Shown one piece after another: positions 27,801 through 42,800 of a stretch of DNA of 64,000 nt. Positions within the stretch are counted from its first letter, which is position 1. The number at the start of each line of letters is the position of its first letter. A program made the translations under genes and the position numbers. This DNA comes from Fragum whitleyi (lineage: Eukaryota > Mollusca > Bivalvia > Cardiida > Cardiidae), in the NCBI GenBank assembly GCA_948146395.1, contig OX411547.1, forward strand, positions 29,740,614 through 29,804,613, in the 5' to 3' direction. The notes under the pieces are model-generated. The model worked only from the letters and a program-made list of their open reading frames with translations, was not told the origin of the DNA and made no database searches.

Positions 27801-30800
27801 TCTGTTGCAGTATACAGAAATGGCCGAGGGATGTTTTGAATGCGTAAGCGTGCTGACCTATGTCAATTTCTGCCATTTTGCTTCAAATATTTTCCTGGAT
27901 TTGCACCATGAATGTCTTGGATAAGCTGTAGTTATGACTTTCAGGTTGATGGAGAGGGACCAGCATTTTGCCAATTCACTAAATAATAGAACCTTTGGAA
28001 TGGCCTTGTTTGTGGTGTTCTTAACAATTTGACTTTTGCGTGACTTATAGGTGTTAAGCAGCCTTGACACTCAGAAGATATGAAATATTCCCAAGTCATC
28101 TTGATATATTTATGCAACCCCCCCCCCCCTTTGAAGTATGGGGGGATATTGGTTTCACCATGTCTTTCTGTCTGTCTGTACATAGACTTTTCATTTGGGA
28201 TTCTAACTGAAGAACAAAGTGACCTAGTATCATAAAATTGTAGCCAATAACCCAACGGAAGTGCCCTATTGTTAAACGCCGCCGGAGGCGGACGTATATT
28301 GGCGTCATCTTCTCCGTCTGTCCGTCCGTCCATCCGTCCGTCCATCCGTCCGTCCATCCGTCCGTCCATCCGTCCGTCCGTACGTCCGTCCACTTTTCTT
28401 GTCAACGCAACTCCTCCTAAACTACTGGCTGGATCTTCTTGAAACTTGGTCAATATTATCACCTCAATTGGTAGATGTGCATGAAGGAAGGATTTTACGG
28501 TTCGTTGATTTTTGCCTGAGTTATGCCCCTTGATAACTTAGTCTCTGGGTCCACTTTTCTTGTCAACGCAACTCCTCCTAAGTTTCTGGCTGGATCTTCT
28601 TGAAACTTGGTCAATGTAATCACCTCAATTGGTAGATGTGCATGAAGGAAGGATTTTACGGTTCATTGATTTTTGCCTGAGTTATGCCCCTTGATAACTT
28701 AGTCTCTGGGTCCACTTTTCTTGTCAACGCAACTCCTCCTAAGTTTCTGGCTGGATCTTTTTGAAACTTGGTCGATGTTATCACCTCAATTGGTAGATGT
28801 GCATGAAGGAAGGATTTTATGGTTCGTTAATTTTTGCCTGAGTTATGCCCCTTGATAACTTAGTCTCTGGGTCCACTTTTCTTGTCAACGCAACGCCTCC
28901 TAAGTTTCTGGCTGGATCTTTTTGAAACTTGGTCTATGTAATCACCTCAATTGGTAGATGTTCATGAAGGAAGGATTTTACGGTTCATTGATTTTTGCCT
29001 AAGTTATGCCCCTTAAAACTTAGTCTCTGGGTCCACTTTTCTTGTCAACGCAACTCCTCCTAAGTTTCCGGCTGGATCTTCTTGAAACTTGGTCAATGTT
29101 ATCACCTCAATTGGTAGATGTGCATGAAGGAAGGATTTTATGGTTTGTTGATTTTTGCCTGAGTTATGCCCCTTAAAAACTTAGTATCTAGGGCTCATTG
29201 AAATTGCAGCCTTTTGAACACAAATCCTCCTTACTTTTTGTCTTTATTTAAATGAAACTTGGTCAATGTCATCACCATAATTTGAAGATGTACATGGATC
29301 AAGGATTTTATGGCTCATTTATTTCCCTGAATTATGCCCCCTTAAAACTTAGTGCCTGGGGCTTATTGAAATTGCAGCCATGTGAAGGCAACTCCTCCTA
29401 ACTTTTTGTCTTGATTTAAATGAAACTTGGTCATTTTCAATTTGGTTCTGTCAAAATAAGTAGTGTCTACAATTATTTCTGTGAAACAGCAGCAATGTGG
29501 CGGTGTATTTTGTGACGATGGCACTCTTGTTTTTAAGTGACAAAGGTCATGGTTACAATTGAACTTTTTCTGAAAACTGTTACGGAACTGGGACAAAGTG
29601 CTGTTGGGGATATTAGTCTGATTTGTGACAGATCTAGTCAGAATCTGTACTTACGTGCCCCATGTTCAGGATATTGAAAGGGATTTATGAAATAATTTCA
29701 TTTTCCCCTTGATGTGTACATGTTAAAAGTCTGCTGGAGGAGGAGTTATAAACAAAAGGTAATATCCGAGGGCAGAGCCCAAGGATTTTGCTTTGCATAT
29801 AACTCCTCCACCTATCAGACTTTATCCATGGACACATCAATAAGAAAATGGGATTATATCGTTTTAAACACAATCACAATTCTAAGAATAGTTTTTATTA
29901 TCCTTTTCTAGGGGTAAATTAGTTTATAAGCATTTCCTTGACATAGAATAGACAAAAAAGTAATGATTTTGGCTTTAGGAGAATTTCACTGATCGCAAAG
30001 CTGGCTGTTTAGCATGTGGGTTATATGATGTCGAAAGAATCAATGTTTCTACTAATTTCTTCTTATTTCATATATGCTTATTTCATATATGCTTTTTTGG
30101 TCATTGTGTTTATAATGATACTGGGTACAGTTTGTAGCCTTCTAGAATGTACTGCAAGCACCTTCCAATCCAGTCTTTTACTAGATCTTAAAAAAGGCTT
30201 GACTCAGAAAGAAAAATGCCATAGCACCTGCAGCACATTGGCACACACATGCGATACTCTGGTTTCAATTTTAAAATCTTTTATATACTGTAAAGGAAAT
30301 TGTGAACCAAAACTCAATTAAATTTCCCTTTACTTTACAGATTTTTCTGGGATGTGTGTCAAATCATTGCCAGAGAAAGGCGATCCAAGGACGTCCACGA
30401 ATACCGGAGTTTACAGGTGATCAAGGTCCTGACCTACTTTTTCCTGTTCTGTACTCTACTCTGGTGTGCCGTAGCTCAGAAAATCAGTCTGATGATCCTT
30501 GCATCACCACAGTATAATAGGACAGAGAATAGAATGGAGAGTGACGCTAAGGTGAGATGTTTTTCAAACATTGTATACTTCTGGAAAAAAAGCTTGTGAA
30601 CTGTACGAAATTAAATACGAAAACTAAACTTTAACTTCATTGCCAAGTTTTGAAGCAAAATATCTTGCAAATTTCAAATGGCTTTAAGATTTTAAATTGA
30701 GGGGTAATTGTAATGCTTTTGTTAGTGCCTATATATTTAAAGGCGTTCACAATAGTATTGACCTTACCCCTCATTTTACCCTTTCATTTGAGGAAAAATT

Positions 30801-33800
30801 ACCTCTAAAATGATTTATATGATTGTTTAGAGGAAATTAACTCAAAAAAAGAGAAAAAAAAAACTTTCACAATTCAATTTCTTGAGATTCTTGCAATTCG
30901 GGCATTTTAAATATAAATAAGGAAATACGTTACATTCCATGATGTGATTTACATGTAACAAATTTAAAAAGAATTGCTCTTTGTGTTTTGTCCATAATTA
31001 AGAATTTGTCACACTTATACATGGTCTGGAATCACCTTCGCGAATGTACCTATTGAAACTCATCTTCTTACTAAAAAAGAGTATACTAAATTTATATAAA
31101 TCACCCATATACTAAATTGATGGCTCAGCGCAAAATAGGGGTAACTGCCTATATGTTTATAGGCAGTTACAACTTTTTTTGCACTTAGCCATAAAAATGT
31201 GCCTGTACTAGACATTTCAAAGAGTTTGACAATGAGAATTCAAGACAGACATCAAGGTTAATTAGATGATTACCTGCTTTTCTCTAGAAAGAATGGTATT
31301 TCTCATTTTGATAAACTCATTGCCTAGCTAGTGAAATTATCGAAAATATATACCCCTCTTTTTATAAACTCATTGCCTAGCTAGTGAAATTATCGAAAAT
31401 ATATACCCCGCTTTTTTTACGTTTACCCCATCGGACCTTTTCTATGAGGAGTTCCATAAGTGACATTATCATGAACATTGCATAGCAATTACGAGCAACA
31501 ATTGTAAACTTTAAGAAATTTGTCCTAAAATTTTCACATTTTGTCTCAGTTTTGCAGGTTAGAAATAAAACAATTGTTTGTTTTTTGAGTAAGATTGGTT
31601 GATATTACATTTTGTGGGAAGAAAATTATAGCTTTTTTTGTTCTTTTAATGAAATGTAATTCAATCTCACACTGACACAAATGATTACCCTCTATGTCTA
31701 TAGACACTTTGAGACCTTATCTGTAAAGCACATAGCTAAGACACTGGTCAAACTGTGTGGATGCAGGTTCAACATGGTCATTACCCTCCTGTGGTATGGA
31801 TAATATATAGAGGATATTGAATGAGTGGTCATGCAATACCGAGTTTATTAAACAAATCATCTATAAACAGATAAAAACCAGGCTATGCTAGATGAGGAAT
31901 TTAAAAAATTCTGTATTTTATGAGCACAAATTTAATATTCTATTTATAACATGACCTGAATTTTCGCGAAAAATCGTCAAAATTCATGAAATTCAACATT
32001 TCAATTTTCCGCGAAACTTATAACACCGTTTAAAACTGACGTCACAATATATACATTATGATGTAATTTTCGCGGTTACAAGATAGCTTTGCTATTCGCT
32101 CTGAGCTCATTTGCATAGTTATTCCACTAGTGTAATAACACCCGTGTAATATCAAAAATATTCAACTGGTTTATTTCACTCCCGCGACGTAAGTCATATT
32201 ATGATTCAAATTCTATTTCAGATGGATGCCATCATTGCTGCCGGTCGACACATGTTTATGACCTTAGCTATACTCATTCCATATGGGATGATTTTTCTCA
32301 CAAGTATGTTTAAATGGTTGTTTGGGAACTTTGCTGTACCAGGAGTATCTACTTTGGTTCTGGTGAGAATTCTTTTTATCCCCCCCCCCCCATCTATAGA
32401 TCAGAGTCATATTATTTTTTATCGTGAAATAAAGCCAGTCTTGCATTCTGGAAAGAAAACGTAAGCAACAGATTTCTTGCTTTCCTATCCTTAACAATGT
32501 GCTTGCCTGAGGCGCTTTTGATAATTTGCTAGTAGCTTAAGGAAGTGACTAGCATAGTGAAACTTTATCTATTTTCTCCTAAATCTCATGGTTTTAGTTT
32601 TGTTCAGTCATTTTATCATGTGTTGGGTCTTTGAATAAAATTTTTTTTTACTTCAATGTCTAAATCTTAAAATGTTTTCTGATGGCATTAGAGGGATAAA
32701 GTTTTAAACCAAGCCACTTTTGTTGCCTAGCAACAGGTCATTTTTGGAAAGCACTTGCAGTCAAGATAGACTGCTAGCTATAAAAAATGTCGACAGCGAG
32801 CACTATTGTATCCTGAACACAGGGTTGTAATACCCTTATATTACATGTCTGATAACATAACATGATATCAGGCAGTCTAGTTTTAGAAATAATTTGCATA
32901 CACTTTCACCTGAATTTCTTTGATTTTTAAGGTTTGTAATAACCAATTGCTGAAAACTGATTGAGTGCATTAGCATTTGCAGAGAGCTGAAAATGGTTTA
33001 AATCCCAAGTACAAAGCAAGAGGGTGTTAAAGCATTTTAAGGTACATGCAAATGTCAATGCCGGAAAAAATGAGAATTGATGCTGTTATTGTATGAAATA
33101 GAAGACTATATTATTATTTAAAAAGAAATAGAAAAAAAAATCATAGGACTGCTTTGAAAATGCTTTGAAAAGGCTCCAAACCCACGAATGTGATAGGAAA
33201 ATGGTGTTTTTTTGCTCACCTGAGCACTCATGTGAGCTATTGAGATCACCTTTCGTCCAGCGTCCGTCATCCGTCGGTCGTCGTCCGGGGTCTGCAACAA
33301 TTTCTTTAAACGACATCTCCACCTAAACTACTTGGGCTCTGCCAATTAACACCAAATTTTTTCAGAAATGTTGCTTAGGTGGTCCCCTTCCAAAATAGCT
33401 AAAAGAATTGAAATCCATGAAAAACCCCGGTTGCTATGGCAACCAAAGGTGAAATTTTTAGAAAATCATAAAAACAAAATCTTCTTCTCAACAGGAGTCC
33501 TACAGACTTATAGTTTGGCATGGATGATCAGTTCACAGACCTGAATTGAAATAGCTAAAATCATGATTGTTGGGCCAGAGCATCTGGGGAGGGGGGGAGG
33601 AAGTGCTTTGTTGAAAATTTTGAAATCTTTAACTGTCTTCTTCTGATGAACTAGAATCCCTACACCCTTTATATTTGACATGAATGATCAGCTCATAGAC
33701 CCTATCTGAAATAGCTAAAATCATGAATGTTTGGCCACCAGGAGGCGGGAGGGTAGCTTTTCAGAGCAATTCAGAGCAATTCTTAAATCTTTAACCTTCT

Positions 33801-36800
33801 TCTTCTGATAAACCATGTGCCCTACAGACTTGAAAAATGGTAAGGATGATCAGAATATGGACCATAATTAGAATAGCTAAAATCCTAACTGTTGGGCAAC
33901 CAAATGCGGAGCCACTGGGGAGGAAGGGGTAGTACTTTATTGAAAAATTTTAAATCCATAACCTTCTTCTTCTTCTGAACCAGAATCCCTACAACCTTTA
34001 TATTTAACATTTAACATAGCTATAACCATAAATGTTTGGCTACCATGTGAAGAGCACTGGGGGAGAGGGTAGTATTTCAGGTCAATTTTGAAATTTTAAA
34101 CCTTCTTCTGATGATGAAATAGTAAACTTACAGGCTCTAAAGTTGGCAAGAGTCATCAGCTCATATACGTTAATTAAAATAGATATAGTCATGATTGTTT
34201 TGTGACCAGGGGTAGAGACCAAAGGGGAGGGGTAGTGCTTTGTGGTAAATTTAACAATTGTTAAAAATTCTACTGAACCAGAATTCCAACTAGAATTATC
34301 TTATGTTCCCATACAATCTGTTGATTCACCATTAAAATCACTTTCAATAATTCATGTAGATCTTTACATCTGCACATTGAAGACATTAAACATAACAAAG
34401 GTCTGAATACTGCACATGTAATTGCACATGCTGAAACCAGATTACTTGATTCTGACAATGATATTGACTATGCTTTAGATTGGTCCACTCTTATTCGAAA
34501 TGACCAAAAAACAGCATATACTGGGGCGAGACCTCCTAATGGTTTGACTATGTTTGTAAAGGAAAATATTCCTATCAAAACACATTTGTCTTTCAGCTCT
34601 AAGCAACTGGAGTTTACAATATTATGCCTGGATTTTACTTCCAACCAAATACAGCTTGTTGTTCTGTATAAAGTACCAAATATGCCTCCTTCAAGTTTTT
34701 TAGAAGTGTTAAAAGAAGAACTTGTTTCTCATGTAGATATAACAAAACCTTTATTTATCATGGGAGATTTCAATTTTGATATCAAAGATAAGCATGAAAA
34801 TGTTGTACTAAAGTTATCCTAGATATTCTCTTGTAAAATGAACGTGCAAAACCAATGACTGATAATATTTCCATTTTGGATCTTGTATTTTCAAACAGAA
34901 ATAGTAAAACTGAGACTGTGGAATCTTACTGGTCTGACCTTAAGATTATATACATACACATAAATTTGTTACAGTTCATTAACTTTATCATCTGAATGAA
35001 AAGAAATGCAAGTTACCCTTAGGTGCTTTGACTCAGGTGAGCGGACCAGGGCCAATGGTCCTCTTGTTTCTTTTGTTTATACTGATGTTGCTTAGTAAAT
35101 TCTTGATGTCACAAAATTAAACACGGGAACAAGATCAATGTCTTTATTCATGCTCTATATTAATGATATACATAGAAAATAATAACGTATATAGGCCCAG
35201 ATCAAGGATATTAAAATACAAAACTTCAAAGCGTTAACAGGACATGAATTTACTAATTAATCCATGTTTTCTCCCATTAACACCCGGATTTTGTCTGTTT
35301 ACGTATGCTTATAATGACCTGAATATGAACATTTTATGCAATAACAAAGTAAAATCAACATATGAATGATTTCTGTTTGAATTTAGTTTGAATTTAGGGA
35401 TTCCTTAGAGAAAAAGTCTGTTACGTTTCTGTGAGCTGATTCACATGCCATAGATGAAATTGAATTCCAACCATTCCAGCCTATTTGCTGCTGGTGAAAA
35501 TATAGCCTTTGATGGCCACTCAATGAGATACACATGTAAAAATTGATCTTAGGGGTACAATGAAAAAAAAAAAAAAAGAAAAATTCTTTATTTACTTTTC
35601 AGCTGTTCATCATAGAGTTCCTACATACTTGTGGCATATGTACCTTGTGTTTTCTGATTCTACCAGAGGTTGATATGGCACGGGGAATCATGCTAATGAG
35701 CGGAGTTGCCATTGCTCCATCTGTTTTACTACCAATATGTTCATCTCAAGCAAAACATAATCGGACAAAACAGGCATCACAAAAAGTTCTGGTATTTATC
35801 TGTGGATTAATATTCACCCTAGTCCAATGTGGTTACATTCCGTTGATGATTCTTGATGAATATGTAGAAGAAACAAGTCGTGTAGATAATGTATGGTATG
35901 AGATGATTCTTGTAGCTATTGCTATGATCTGTGTTTCCCTATCATGGTGGGAAAATTTTGTCGACGACCACTTCTGTGGCCCGACTCGTAAAACTGGATG
36001 TTGGCAACAGTTTATTCTCAGTGTCAAATTTGATCTGCAGGAATCGCGACCTGTAGCAAGCTTTTTTATGAGCATGTGGAAAATAGCTGTGACAATTCTG
36101 TTATCCTTGATCTATAAAGGTTATTTTGTGATCAACACGCAAAAGGAATATCGAAATATGGCAAATATAACATTGAATCAGATCTATGAAGTATGGGCAG
36201 ATCTGCCGTTAAAGGACAATTCAGCAATATTGACCTTGACCTTGGCCAGTTTCGTTGGCTACTATGTCGGGTACACAGCCTGTAAATTACGTCTACAGAA
36301 GATCTCCTTTAACATACCGCTCTTACTGTCTCTACCTATATCAGTGATCATTGTGTCTCTAGACTGCGGAGATTTGAACCTTCTCGGAGTGTTTACGAAT
36401 GAAGAAAGAGCATGTTCCTATATGAGTGATATGGGAGTCCATCATACCAATTGGTATCACTACATATGTGGGGCTGCAGCATGGATTTCTCTATATGGAA
36501 TTGCTAGACACATCTTCTATCCTAGTATTGAGAGACTAGCAAAGGCGGAAAGGTAAAATAATCATGCTTCTGTAACAATAATTAACTACTTAAAACTTTT
36601 GACAAATCAGAACATTAATATGTAATGGAATGACAGTTGACCTTGTGTCATTTTCAGCCATATTATATCAAAGACTTTTGTTATTGGGTGACTTAAAGAT
36701 ATCATCCCAACAGCTGTAGTTACAAACAGAGCTACAGATAAAGGGAGTATTTTGGATTTCAAGTATAAATATTTCACTAGTTCTTACCCAAACCCTTTAT

Positions 36801-39800
36801 TGTGGGTATTCATTATACCCACCACCTACGAAGTAGAGGGGGGGTATATTGGTTTCACCATGTCTGTCTGTCTGTCCATCATCCATCCGTCTGTCCATCT
36901 GTCCATCCATCCATCCATTCGTCCGTCCCTCAGTTGGCCTTTTCATTTCTGGACTCTAACTCAAGAACCAAGTGACCTAGAATCATGAAACTTTATACAA
37001 ATGTTGCTTATGACCCAAGGAAGTGCCCTATTGTTTTGGGGTCACAAAGGTCAAGGTCACAGTCAATTTTTGTTCAATTTTCATTTCCGGACTCTTACTC
37101 GAAAACCAAGCAACCTACAATCATGAAACTTTATGCAAATGTTGTTTATGACCCAAGGAAGTGCCCTATTGTTTTGGGGTCACATAGGTCAAAGGTCAAG
37201 GTCACAGTCGATTTTTGTTCAATTTTCATTTCCAGACTCTCACTCGAGAACCAAGCGACCAACAATCATGAAACTTCATGCAAAGGCTGCATATGACCTC
37301 AATATCTGTTACAAACACATCCTGCACTAATAGCACTTGCATTTTGACAAAGTGCTTGTGGGGGTATAAGTCGGCTCTGCGACAGTTCTAGTTAGAATTG
37401 CCTCAAAGAGACAACTCCAATGAGTTCACACATCATAGGGTTTGATTGAGAAGTATAGATTTTAGACTGGAGTTACCCCCTCTTATCTGGAACTCTGGTT
37501 ACAAAGTTCAGGGTGCCACATCATAGATTTACTTTTTATCATGCAATGAAGCCTGTATTGACCTGATATCACCTGTCTGATAACATAACATGATATTAGA
37601 CAGTCTATTTTTAGAAACAATTTGAATAAACTTGCACATGAATTTCTTTGATTTTTAAGTGTTTATTATGATTAAGCGCTAAAAATGAATGCATGATAAA
37701 TAGAATAACATGTATGTGTCTTAAAATATCAATGTTATCTTGTCTCGGCTGCGAGAAATTATCATGACTCGGCAAAGCCTCATCCTGATAAATTCTCCCA
37801 ACCTCGACCAGATAACATTGATATTTTAAGACACTAACATGTTATTCTCTATTTGTGTCAAGTTCATGACTCAATTTTGCAGATAAATGGCAATTAATAT
37901 CTGAGAGGATGCGCTATGATAAGGGGCAGGGGCCATAGAACTATCAATTACTTACTTTAAGCAAAGATGATATTGAATGAGTGGTTATGCAAAACCATTT
38001 TTACTAAATGAGTTGTATAAACATTTGAAAATAATACTTTGCGAAGGTATTTTCCTATTTAAGATGACAAAGTTTGATAAAATTGGTACTTTATAGCAAC
38101 AAATTTAATTTTCTGTTTATAATATGACCATTTTTTTTGCAGAAATTCAACAAATTTCTTAAAATCAACAATTCTAAAATTCTGCATTATCATATGAAAA
38201 CATATGTAAATATCACATATATAATAATTTCATTTTCAAACAATAGAACGGTGTTCCTAAACATTCAAAGCTTGTTAAATATTCTTTGGATAATTATAAT
38301 ATTAGTGCAACAAGCATTTTGTTATGTCAAAAATAATCAATAGGGGTTGTTTCTTTCCAGCATAAATTCAAATTACTTGATGTTTTCACCGCCAACTCCT
38401 AATGTATTTCAGCTTTAAGCTTTAAACTGCAAAAAAATATACTTCCATATTTTTGTGTAAGTTAACCAGGGATGTGGAATTCCCATGCCCGACTAGTCCG
38501 ACATGGGCTTTTCTTTTATTTCGTGTATTGAAGTAAATAAACTGCAATTGCCATAAAACATGGCAAATTTTGCCTGTAGGGAGTTATGTTTAAGCCATGT
38601 GCTAAGGCAATTGCAGTTTTTACCGTAATAAATGCAATGAAATAGACACTCGGCCCTTAATTATTATTGCAATCCTTCAGATCTTTGAAAAAATAGAATA
38701 CTCAGCTTAAAAATAAAGCTTCAGGTCTACTTTCTGCACATATAGTTCAATACACAAGAATTATTTTTAAATTGGCATAAATGCGTTTTGGTACCTAGCT
38801 TTCAAAGATAACTGACATGAAGTTTTCCAAACTGTACATAAATGCCCAGCATTTTTGAAATTTTCCGAGGTACTTTAACAAAAAAAAATATATCTACCAA
38901 ATACTTCCACCAATTTAAAACAGAATTGGCGCAATAAGGCTTATTTGAGATGGTTGCTTGTTGGTCTTTGTCAGCTCCCTGTTCAAGGTGGCTCAAAATC
39001 AAAACTGCATGCTTGTAAACAATGATTGTTTTGAAGGTATTTTAATTCTACATTGATTAAATATCAACATTAGGTTTCGGGAGTGGAGTGAGGGTTTTTT
39101 AAGGTCTAACAACACTGGACATGCAGATTGAAAGACCTTTTGCATTTTATACGAAAAGAAAGTGAAGTGGATTTCCTCATGCGACACAATCTAGGCCTAT
39201 CAAAATTCTTCAATGTAATGGATTGCTATTATATGTTTATAAATTTGTAGCTACTGAATATGATATAATGTTTTCTTTTGCAGGTTGTTCATAAATCCTT
39301 ACTACTGTGGAATACTGTTTGAACAGAACATGATTCTGAATCGTCGACGACATAATCGAAAAGTTTATAAAGAAATCAAGGAGGACAGAATTTATTATAG
39401 GTACATACTTGATTAACTTCAACAATACAAATATTAAAAAGAGTATATAATGGATTGATCTTGAGATTTTGTTTTTGACAATCAATCAATCTGTCAATCT
39501 ACTAGTCCCAGGTTTGGTCCCCGATGGCAGCGTTCATCCTTTCCATCTTTGTCATCCATCTATGGGTTGATAATCATAGACATATGAGGGATAGCAGCTT
39601 GAGGCTGAGAAAGGATGTAATGGTGGTACTGCAGAGGGAAAGATAAGAGTGGGTATTGCCAGTTAAAAATCTCTTAAACTTTTATATTATTGTGGGTACT
39701 CATTTGAATCGTCTCATCGAGAGGATTTGTGCACCTATATTTTAAATAATTTTATTTGAAATCCAAAATACTCCCTCTATCTGTAGCTCTGGTACTTGAT

Positions 39801-42800
39801 TGAGATTAGAAGTATCAGGAATCCATTGCTAGGTGATCCAGCCTCCACGATATAACTTAAAGGTTGTTTTTCTTTCTTTTTTTTTTTTTTTACTCAAGGA
39901 TAACACGATAAAGGGTCGAACGACTCTTATTTCCATCGTGGTCCTAACTCATTCCAGATCTTATCCTGCACATAGAGAGAGAGGCAATGGTTTCTAACCA
40001 CTGCTACCCACTTTTACAGATGGGTGGACTAGGGCCTTGTCTGTAAAGTGTCCTGCCCAAATACACTACCCGCCTCCGATGGGGCTCGAACCCGCAACCA
40101 CAAGGTTACGATTCGAGTTCGCTTACCACTCGGCCAACGAGCCAGACAGCGGCATTCAACCCCATTCATACAAAAAATCTGTTGTTTTAGATTATCAGAC
40201 TTTGACAGTAAAGTGAACATTGAAGGGGCAGAAGAAGAAAATAAAGATGGTTCTGTACATGACACAGAGTCAGACGATTATGTCAACCCAAAGTTTCGAG
40301 ATGTTCCAACTATCTATGCATGTGCCACCATGTGGCATGAGAATAAGCAGGAGATGGTTCAGCTGATGAAGTCAATATTCAGGTATGTTTACTTTGCCTA
40401 GTCTATATTTTGGTTTAAACCTATTCATTTAACATCTATATGGATACAAGTTCTTACAAATTAGGGCCAACTTATTTCTGACCTGAATCCTACCCGGGTA
40501 TAGACTGGTCTCACTTTCAACTAGCAGAATAGCCTATTCTAGGCTATTCTGATAGTCGATATTGAGACCACTCAAGAGCTGATAATTCGCTTTCTGAGAG
40601 ATACTCTGATATAGCGGGCAACAATGCTCACCCGGGGTCAGAAATAAGTTGGCCCTTAGATTCATCTTCTCAATTCTGGTTCCTGGTAATGAACCAGAAC
40701 TTGTGCAGATTGAGTGGGCCTATGAAAGAACCAAGATGGATAGCCACTCCAGGGAATCAAACTTTGGACCTTTTGACAAAGATGCAGACCCTCTACCTCT
40801 CGACCACGGACAACCAGGGGCGTAAAATTCCACTCGTCCGCTCGTATTGACGAGTAACACTTGGCCTCGGGCAAGTGAAAAAAATGATAAGCTCCTCCTA
40901 CCAGACGAGTGCTTTTTTAAACAAGAAAAAAATAAGTTTGTCATCCAAAACTCAAAAGTACAAGTAATTGTCGCTCTTTTCCAAAACGAAAGTAAAACTG
41001 GAGTTCCTGAGTGTCTAACGGATGTTTATTTCTTTCACGCATGTGCATTTTTGTAAGTGTGCGACAGGTTCTCTGTACACAGCGTCTTTTAGACTGGGAA
41101 CTCAGTCTGATTTACTCAACTATTAATGTACCAGGTAACCCAGTCAAGTGATTGTAAAAATAAGCACGTAACACAGTCTATATTGTTTATTTCGTCACTG
41201 CTAGTTTTCATCTGTGGTCATCGAAGTCTGAAACTTAGGACGAGTGAAATTGTTATAAGGATGAGTAACTTTTTCCATCAACTCGTCCTACAGGACGAGT
41301 AGACAAGGGAAAAATTTTACACCCCTGACAACACAAGTCTTATGCATCATGCAAAAAGGACCATCTGGGCTCTCAATGAAAAAGATATTTGAAAAGTGAT
41401 TGGCCTCATTGTGGGTACTAACAATTTTTTTGCTGCCCACAATATTTCTTCATGAACTATATAAAAACAATAAATGAAATTTCACAAAATAAATATTCTC
41501 CATAGAACTTTTGGGAAATTGGTTGAAGCCGAAATATTGTTGTCCGTTAATGGGTGAAGGTAGAGGATCTGTAATAGTGTTGTATAATTTTGGAACTCAT
41601 GAACTTTCAAAATGTTTACCAAGGTTTCCTTAATGAAATCATTAGGAAACCTTGGTTAACACTTTAAAGTTCATTACTTCTGAAACATTGCAGATTTGAT
41701 TAGGGCCCCATACCTTAAGGATGTTGTATGATAAATGTGAATCATGTTTCAGAATGGACAGAGATCAGAGTATAAGAAGACATGCAGAAGTTCTCATTGG
41801 TAAAGAAGACAAAGAGTATTATGAATTTGAAGGTAAAAAACATATTGAACACTTCCGTAACTTTCAGGATTTGACAGCTTAGGGGAGTGTAGGAGTCTAA
41901 GAATCCTTATTTTCCAAACGGGATTCCTTCAATTTGAAAGTCAGGAGGCCAATTGATTCCCTTGATCATTAGCTCACCTGAGCACATCGTGCTCAAGGTG
42001 AGCTTTTGTGATCATTGGATGTCCGTCGTCCGTCGTGCGTCGTCTGTCGTCAGACGTCAACAATTTAGGTGTTTACACACTAGAGGCCACAAATATGGAC
42101 CAATCATCATGAAACTTGGTCAGAATGTTCTCCAGGTCGCAAGGATGAACCCTATCGAAAATGGGAAGATTCTGTGTCATATCAAGGGAAAAGGGACCTA
42201 AAAGACAATTTTCTTGTTTACACTCTAGAGGCCACAAATATGGTCCAATCATCATGAAACTTGGTCAGAATGTTCTCCAGGTCACAAGGATGAACCCTAT
42301 CGAAAATGGGAAGGATCCGTGCCATATCACGGGAAAAGGGGCCTTAAAGACAATTTTCTTGTTTACACTCTAGAGGCCACAAATATGGCCCAATCTTCAT
42401 GAAACTTTGTCAGAATGTTGTTCAGGTCACAAGGATGAACCCTATCGAAAATGGGCAGGATCCATGCCATATCATGGGAAAAGGGGCCTTAATGACAATT
42501 TTCTTGTTTACACTGTAGTGGCCACAAATATGGTCAAATCTTCATGAAACTTGGTCATAATGTTCTCCAGGTCATGAGGATTAACTCTTTTGAAAATGGG
42601 ATGGATCCATGCCATATCATGGGAAAAGGGGCCTTAATGATAATTATTTTTGTTTACACTCTAGTAGCCACAAATATGGTCCAATCATCATGAAATGTGG
42701 TCAAAATGTTGCTCAGGTCACAAGGATGAACCCTATTGAAAATGGGCAAGATCCATGCCATATCACAGGAAAAGGGGCCTTAATGACAATTTTCTTGTTT

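Noticed and set aside
27941..28462. 173-residue minus-strand frame with DGRM repeats
   Set aside because: It translates the CCGTCCAT tract of a pearl-like element and adjoining cores; no domain and no splice context.
40048..40401. 117-residue frame overlapping exon 19
   Set aside because: Its 5' half is SINE sequence in sense-independent frame; only the part from 40191 on belongs to the gene, as shown by the acceptor and phase.
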